A stretch of 64,000 nucleotides of DNA, taken from NCBI GenBank assembly GCA_038380435.1, contig JAWZYU010000025.1:27256707-27320706 (forward strand). The letters run 5' to 3'. A model generated the notes under the pieces. The model ran no database searches, had not been told where the DNA came from, and worked only from the letters and a program-made list of their open reading frames with translations. The position numbers and the translations under genes were made by a program. Of this stretch, positions 47,201-56,200 are shown one piece after another (within the stretch, counting starts at the first letter, position 1; each line of letters starts with the position of its first letter). This DNA is from Ryuthela nishihirai (taxonomy: Eukaryota; Arthropoda; Arachnida; Araneae; Heptathelidae).

Positions 47201-50200
47201 GCCAGCGACACAATGATTGTGGAGAATGTGAAATGTGTAAGGTAAGTTAAGATTTTAGTATTAATGCTTTCAAATTAGAAAATATTATGTATAATTAAAG
47301 TCTCATAAAGAAAACTACCATGTGCAAACTTTTGGATATGTGTAGAGTGAGAAGAAATTCTGGTGTTTCCAGAGCACTATATCATTTCCTAGAAAGTGTC
47401 TGGATACTGTATTCTCTGTATAAGCACCACCTGGGCCAGCATTGAGATTTATATATGCTAAACCCCTACTACAGTCAGAAAGGAGACACTGGTAGAAAGG
47501 CCACCATCCATTAAATGGGAAATAAAACTGTGGCCTCACACAAAAGAGCCATATCCTGTGCATTTTAAAGAATATGTTGGATGGCCCTAATGGGATGCTT
47601 CCATGTGTCTTCTAACAGCTGTCCACTGGGTCCCCTTCCTCCAGCCTTCTCTTAGCCCTTGGGGTTCTTGTGATCTAGCCATATGTGTACAAAAGAATGT
47701 GGCTCAGAGGTAAAACCTATACAGAGGTAAACTCAACCCTATACAAGGTTATGAAATTTTATACTCTTGTTGTAAATAACAAGTGTATTATGATAAAAGG
47801 CATATCCAATATTAGTTTCATTGAGTTCCAATACTAAATCAAGATGATTGCAGTCATACCCCAGTATACTACTTCCAGTCTTGCAAATTTATGGACTTGT
47901 GATCTAATTAAATTAACACCCACTTTCAAACATGCTCCAAAATTTTGGGCTTATTCTTGAATTTTAAGCTAGATTTGCTGACAATATCTTAATGTCAAAC
48001 ATAATTTTGTTAAAATGTAGGTTTAATTGCTTATAAGTATTATAATGCTCTGGTGACCTGAATCGTAACTCTTAATGGGCCATAATAAAATATTAATTCA
48101 CTTACTTTTGCCTATCTTCCTATTGCTTTTCGTTTGTCATTTATTAGCTTGTGTGTTTGTTAAAATAGTTGTTAACCATATCTTTCAAATGCAACAGTCA
48201 AACTTAATGATTTATTTGTTAAATCAAAGTTTATGGTGTAGAAGTGTCATAGGATATAAAAATATAACCCCCATGCTTTCTTCCCCCTAAAAGGGGGAAA
48301 TATGGAAATGATTGTTTTTATCCCCAAAATGCAAGTGCCAAAAGTAACAAGCAGTGCATCAAATGGAAGCTGGTGATGAAGGGAATGGCATAGGTTATAC
48401 AACATTAACCCCCATGCTTCCTTCCTAAAAAAGGGGAGATACATGAAAGCAATTATTCCATTATATCTTCAGAATGTGAGTACTGAAAGTAATAGGTTAT
48501 ATGTCAAATGAAAGCTTGTCACATGGTTAATGTCACAGGCTATAAAATATTGATAACCCATGCTTTCTTCCCCCCTAAAAAAGGAAATATGAAAACCATT
48601 GTTATGCTATATCTTTTGAATGCAACTTAGGTATCAAATGAAAACTCATATAAGGACCACCATAGACTATTTCAAATCTACCATCACCATCATTCTCCTC
48701 ACCTTATTAAAGGGGCTGATTTTCACAGGGGTGGACCTTAATGAGTCATATCTCAAATTAAAGCTTTTGATGTCTCCAATGTCATGGGTTACTTTAAACA
48801 TTACTCAAAAAATGGGGGGGGGGGGTCATGTTTGAGTCATATGATAATTTCTGAAGGTAGGTGTTTTTAGTGACCAAAAAAATTAATTTACACACTGAAC
48901 AAGATTGCTGGCACCCTACTTCCTTTGAAGTGAATACGAATTCAGTGACTGATGGCACCATTGATATGCTGTAGTGTAATTCTCTACTCTTTAAGGTGCA
49001 TATAGAAAGATAAGTTTGTGTTTTTTAATTTTTTAAATTAATAGTTTTAATTCTTAATACTCTGTGGTATTTATCTCTTTGTTGATTTTATTATAATATA
49101 ATAAGGGATAAAATGTTGAAAAATGGTCTGAACTTTGAACTCCAGGGGCAATTGACTTAGTCTCGTTTATGGAAATGCATTAAGCCTGAGGTATGATTGT
49201 ATTGAGTCCATTGCATACTGTTCAGGAATCCAATGTTCCAAAGCTATAACAGCATCAGTTTTAGTGAATGATTGTACATAATGTACAAGGTATAATAAAA
49301 TTGAGTGTATATAATTATAAATAATATAACTGGGTGTATATAGTTTCAAGTGGGCAAATAAGAATCAGTATGTCATGTACTGACAAACTTAAGTGTTGAC
49401 AGTGAAAACAATCATAAATTGAGGATCAAGATACCTGCTGATCTGCTAAACTTACTATTCAGGAATAAAAATTTTGATGATGTGATTAAAAGTGAAAATT
49501 TTGCAATTAAAAAAAATAGCTTAACGTTAACCCCAAAAAAGAATATAAAATTTCCATTTTTGTCATAAATGATTGTTTTGTAATTAATTGAAAGTTAATT
49601 TCAGTATAAGTTTACCTGATAAGTTTATTTTGCATTGACTTCAGTTATATTCAGTGCAAAAGATTATGATGCCAAAATAAAAGAGCTCACTAAAGCAAAC
49701 TCTTGGCCCCAAAGAAACAAACATTGACATTTTTCCTAAATATATTTTTATTTACTAAAAATTAGCTTGCTTTGCTCACCTGATATGATGAATTATTTGT
49801 TCCATGTTCTCTCCAGTAATGACCTCTTCTTAGGAGACCCTATGACACAAATCGTCCACTATACCTACTTTGATACCCATATCATAACAGTTTTATCATG
49901 TTCCCTTTTTGCTTTCTGAAGGTGATACCTGAATTTTATCAGGTGTAATCAAAAAGGGCATTCACCAAAAAGAAATTAAATGAGCATCTGGCACTGTAAC
50001 AGGCAAAGCAGTCCAGGCTGCTGCTTTTAAGGAAACATGAAAATGTGCTACTTGAAAGATATTCTGAGCTTATTATATGAAAGCTATTATTGGCTACTGA
50101 TCAAGGGACCTATGTTCAAGCCCTGGGTAAAGCATGGATGTCTGTTATCTTTCTGCTGAGGTCTCATATCCTCGCAGATCTACTATAGTGTATTAAAACG

Positions 50201-53200
50201 ACAGACTCCTGTCAGACCTCTGTGGCAATCAGGTGCTTGAGAGGGTATTTATTTTTTATTTATTATTATCTTGCACCTCAGTAACAGTTTTCTTTATTAA
50301 TATAAGTAACAGTGTCTTCTCTGATATATTATCCATATTTTGTAAAGCAAATACATCTGATCTGTTTTTAATAAGGATGATAAAATTCTATAGAGCAAAC
50401 TCCAGATCATTTGTGATCAAGTGCCACAAGCATAACCTTGAGGGTTTGACAAATGTAAAACTTGGATACATATTTTTAACTTACATTTCTCATATGATGT
50501 TGAAAATGGTGTTTCAAACTAGAATGTTAAGTTTGTTGTACTCACCACTTGCAGATTCACACATTTCTGTCATTAACAGTTAAAGAAGTCATTAAATTGC
50601 AAAAATTGCCAACGTACCAAAAAAATTCAAATTGTACCATATGAAAATGCTAATTTTAAAACATACAAGCAAATATCTCATAAAAATATAAGCAGTTAAT
50701 GATTTGCAAATTGTATGCAAAGTTTTAACTCTCCTCTTGTTAAAGCTGCTTTGAACCTGGTTGTTACTTTCATCCCTGCTAATCCTCTTTGCTAAAAATG
50801 CTGCAATAACAGATGACCAATATGTCTCATGAAACTTTTAATCAAACTAGAAGGTTTCAGTTCTGTTGCTAAATCTTTAGCCAGTATTTTATTAGTATGT
50901 TGTAAGTGAAGTTGCAGAAGTAAGCATGCAATTTCAGTGAAAAAAAAATGCAAATATAATTTGTTATACTTGATGGATAGTTCTTAATATTGGAGTTTAT
51001 TATTCATAAAAAATAGTCTGTTAACTAAATTATTTTAGTTGATTTTCCTCCCCTGACACTGTCACTTCTGGCTTGGCCTTTTTAAAGGACCTTGTTATGA
51101 TGTGTATTATGAGCCCTGTAGATCATAACATGATTTCAGTGTATTATTATGAATTAATAGAAACCCTTCCATTGACTTGATACATTCACCATTCAAATTT
51201 CTGCTCTGGGAAATTTGTGTATTTTTGGGAAAAAAATCATAAATTTTTTTTATCCCAGATTCTCAGAGGAAAACTACTCAAGTCTACTTATATTAAGACA
51301 TTTTGATTAAAAATATTCTATTATTTTTTCGTTACAACTGCAATTTGTTTATTTACTCTAGAAAAAAATTGGAAATTCTGATTCAGAAAGTAGATGCTTA
51401 CTACGTGAATGTGAATCAATAACTGTAAGTATGCATTTTTGAAATATTTAAATATGTTTAACAGTAAGATTAATTTTTGTTTCCTTTTGCTATTTTAAAT
51501 CAGATCTGCCAGGTACTTTGATTTACTTCAGATTTTCTCCGAATTTTGATTTAAAATCCAAAAATTCAAATTGGTCATTAAAAAGCTGATTTTTAGGGGG
51601 TTTTTTTTACACTTAAGAAAATCTGCTGCCAAATTGTACAGTATTTTTGTCCTTTTCCTAAAAGGAGAATAGTAATGAAATGAAAAGCAGTTAGCTCTGA
51701 ATGTTAGATGAATGAGTTAGCTCCCTTGGCACCTGGCATATTGTAAGCACAAAAGTATCATTCAGATGAAACAACCCATAATTGTTCTTATTCATTGTAA
51801 CTATGCTCTCATCAAAGCAGAATTCTAAAATATATGAAGTGGCATTGTGCTGTTAAGTATTCCAATTTCTCTAAATACCAAATGAATATTGTTGAAAATT
51901 GAGATTGAAATAAATTTGACTGATATCTTTAAATTATCTTCAGTCATGTTTTTTCATTAAAAAAAAAGCATATTTAAGAAATTGCCAAGTCTGTATCTGA
52001 GTTACTATTGACATAACATGAAATTGTACTCAATAAAGTGGCTGCTGAGTGTATTTTATATAAAGGGTAGGTGTTGGCTCAGTCATTAATGCAGGAGGCT
52101 TGTAATTTGATGTTCCTAGATTCAAGTTCCAACTATGACTGCATTAAGCAGTAGTCTACCATTTGAGGTCCTAGTGATCGAACCATTTAGCCCATTCTGT
52201 GCACAAAAGTGCTTCTCACGGGTAAAACAACCCAACCAAAGTCTTTTAGAGTTTTTTTTGCTTTTTCTGTAATTTTCATGTATTGCCATTTACAGTCTTG
52301 TGTGTGTTTTAGAACTTTTGCAGAAGACAGTTCAGTTTCTTCATTACCACAACTTGTACCTGCTGAGTCCAATGGTATAGACTACTGATAAATAATGAGT
52401 TATTGGTATCATGTAAAACACTTAACAGATATTACACGTAATACTTCTAGCTTTGTAATAAGTTTTTATCACTTAATACAGCAATATCAGTGTATAATAG
52501 AATGGTATTTTGCTATTGTATTCTCTACTGGATGGTCTTGACAGGAGGTGTCCATCTGTCTCCTAACAGCTTCTCAATTGGTCCCCTTCCCTATTCAACT
52601 CTGATCCTTTGGGGCCTGTCCATTTAGCGAATAGTATGCACAAAAGTGTCAATCAGAGGGAAAACAACACTTCATTGTTTTTATTCATTGTAAATATGCT
52701 ATCATTAAAGCAGAATTCTAAAAAAGGAAAGTATAGAAAACTACATTACTTAAAATTCAGTTTTGAATTATCAGGAAATGAGCCTTTTTCCATGCTTACT
52801 TTAACTCTGCAAACTAAATCCCATTCTGCAGTTGTTTAAATTAGTCATATATGTGGTTAATAATTTGTTGATTTTAACTAGTAGTATATAATTTTACACT
52901 CAGCATTCAAATTGATAACATAAATTTGATTGTTGTTTTTAGGGTGGTAAGGTATACAAAGTTGAAAAAATTCTTGGAAAACGCTACTACAATGAACGAA
53001 TTGAGTATCTTCTGAAATGGAAAGGATATCCAGAGTATGTACAATTTTAATGTTCAGAATTATGTTTCCTATCTTCAAAACAAGAGAACCCTTTAATAAT
53101 AAAGACTTGTACAAATTTCATCCTGATTAAATTGTGTAAATATATATTTTTCAGTTTTATATTTGTGGGAAAAAATTAGTTTTGCTGATGAATGGGGCTC

Positions 53201-56200
53201 AAACCCATGTCTCTGTTTCATTTCAGATGTTTTAGACCACTAAGCTATCAGCAGCTTGTTCATTTCTTCTTCAGCTTGTTCATTTTTTTAATTGTGAATT
53301 TTAAATTAAACATTTTAAAAGTTGCAATTAGTGGAGAAATGAATGAGTGGTAATAGTTTAGTAATCTAGAACAACTGACATGAAACTGGGAGATGTGGGT
53401 TTGAGTTCAACTCATTTTTTCGACAAATGTATTTCTTGGATTACATGTAAACAGGTAATTCTGTGTATTTATTATTGATTGTTTATCAATTTTGTTTTTT
53501 GATAAGATTGTGTAAAAATTTTAAAATAGACATTTGTTTCTGATTAAAAATTTAACATTATACTTTTAACTAAAATTTTTTGTTGAGATAACTGTTACTT
53601 TAGTTATGATATAATGCCTGCAAAATCCTTTTGGTTATTGAAAAAAATTTCAGATAATACTGTGACTAAGGTACATTTTGTTCTTTCCCACCCATCTTTC
53701 GGACCTTATCCCACATGACCTTAGTCGTGCGGATGATAGATGACATGTATTTGATCCAGGTTCCTTCTGGCACCAGATGAACCCTTAGAGTGTCTGGTTT
53801 CTGAAACTGAACTCACTATGATGGCCAGATTTATTTTAAAGTGTTTTCAGAAAATAAGATAAACAACTTTAGAACCTCATCCTAAAGTAACTAATAAACG
53901 GAAATATATTGTGTTATATACCAAAGGAAAGAGCATTTAATTGTGCTTAATAAAATGGCAAAAATTCGAAGAAAGAAAAGGTAGGTTAAATTTTTTTTTT
54001 AAACATTGCAAATTTTTACTGCATTTTTTCCACTTTCTATCTTTACTAAAATTTCAAATATCAATATATTTTTACCGTTTTTCCTATATTATTATTCTAA
54101 TATAAACAGTTCATAATATTTTGATTTATTGCATAAATCTTTCATTTATTTCGTTTTTTCTAAATTATTTAGTCATTTATGCATGTATTGCATAATACAT
54201 ATTCTTATACTTTTGACGATCTGCAAATTCTAAGCCTAAGTAAAGCAGGTCATAAAAAATAATTTTGCTTTAAAAACTAAAAATTTAAATTAGAAATGAA
54301 AAATATATCAGGAAAGTGAAAAGAACTATTAAAAAAAGTTTCAAAGCATTTAAAGTTTGATTGATGCACTGAATTTGAGAACAAGTTGCTTTATTATGAA
54401 GCTGCATAACTGCTATGGAAAAGTTTAATTCTAAAATTCCAGCAGAAAATTTGGTTAAAAATTGCAATTTTTCTGATCTTAATTTGTTTATATGCTTTAA
54501 ATGTAATTAAAAATGTTGATAAATGAAATCCTACCATTTAAAAATCGTGCTCTGAGTAATTCTAATGCTTGTTCTGTTTGCTGGCAGTTTCACTTTCGAT
54601 CATTTCTGATTAATTATTGTTTAAAATCGTAGTATCCATTTGAGAAACAACAAAAAATAATTTTAGAAGCATTAAAGTAAATAAAAGAATCTTTAAAATC
54701 GAAAATCTGGTAAAATATTGATTGAAAGCCGATGTGTATAATTTGTTTGGGCACACGAAAATCCACATGCCACAATGGCACATGGTCATCAACAACAGTT
54801 CACCATTAATGTTTGGGCTGGTATCTTCCATGACATTTTGATTGGACCATACCTGCTGCCTCCCCAACTTAATGGGCAGATTTATCAGGTATTTCTTGAA
54901 GAAACGTTGCCGGGACTGCTGGAAGATATTCCCTTGGTTATTCCCAGATGAATGTGGCTTCAACACGATGGGGTGTCAGCACACTTCCGCAATTATGTGT
55001 GGGATTATCTGAATGCCACTTTTGGGGGCCAATGAAAAGGCCGGGGTTGACCCATCACCTGGCCACCAAGATTGCCCAATTTAACATGTATCGATTTCTT
55101 CCTCTGGGGACATGTGAAGAACCTCATGTATGAGACTCCCATTGACTCAGACGAAGATCTGAGATGATTATCCGAACGCCACTTTTGGGGGCCAATATAA
55201 AGGCCAGGGTGGACCCATCACCTGGCCACCAAGATCGCCCAATTTAACATGTATCGATTTCTTCCTCTGGGGACACATGAAGAACCTCATGTATGAGACT
55301 CCCATTGACTCAGATGAAGATCTCATCACAAGAATCACTGTCGCCGCTGCAACTGTTCACGAAATTCTGGGAATCTTTCAACATGTACTGCAATCAGTGC
55401 TTTGACGCTGTCATGCATGCAATGCTGTTGCCGGTCACAACTTTGAGCACCTTCTTTAAATAAACGTGTTGTTCAGACTTGTTTCCATCATTTATGTACC
55501 ATCTCCACTGATATTTCTATCAGCACCCTCTAGCACTGAAGGGTTATGTCAGCAAGATATACATTCATAGATGAAAATACTGACATACATTCATAGATGA
55601 AAAAGGTTTGTCTTGGTGTTCCCTATCTCCCATTGAAATATGTACGGAGAGTTTTGAAACACCCTGTATATCTGCTCCCATCGATTAATGCTGAACAGCC
55701 AGATATCTTAAAACAACAACACTTATTTATAAGACAAGTTACAGGGAGGGAGATATCCAGTGGGCAGTTGTGCACTTGATTTTAAACACCTGTCAGCACT
55801 GTGAGCTTATTTCTATTTCAGGTTACTACCTTATGTAGTACCAATTTAAACACACAGGGCAATTCAGTCCACAGCACACTTTCAGTTCGCAGGGCGTCGA
55901 CCCACAGATAAACCACAGGGCTATGCACACTGAAAATTGTCTACTTCTCGGCACTCGGAACTACATTCACCAGAGTCAGTTGTCAATCTTCTTTTTTCCT
56001 TATTTCCCACTGCCCCCGGTAATTGTTTGACCTTCGGATTAGGTCACTCTGCACTTCCATCCACACAAGGTCAACCACCCTCTACTGCCTACACTCAACC
56101 CTTATACACAGCAGAATACTTTTGCAAGGTGTCATGACCATAAAACATTCACTCGACCATTCACAACCACACCGGCAGATTTACCATGTTTCCTGTTGTT

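Noticed and set aside
46923..47213. Minus-strand Ser-rich open frame of 96 codons
   Set aside because: Shadow of the acidic GAT/GAA tract of exon 4 on the opposite strand.
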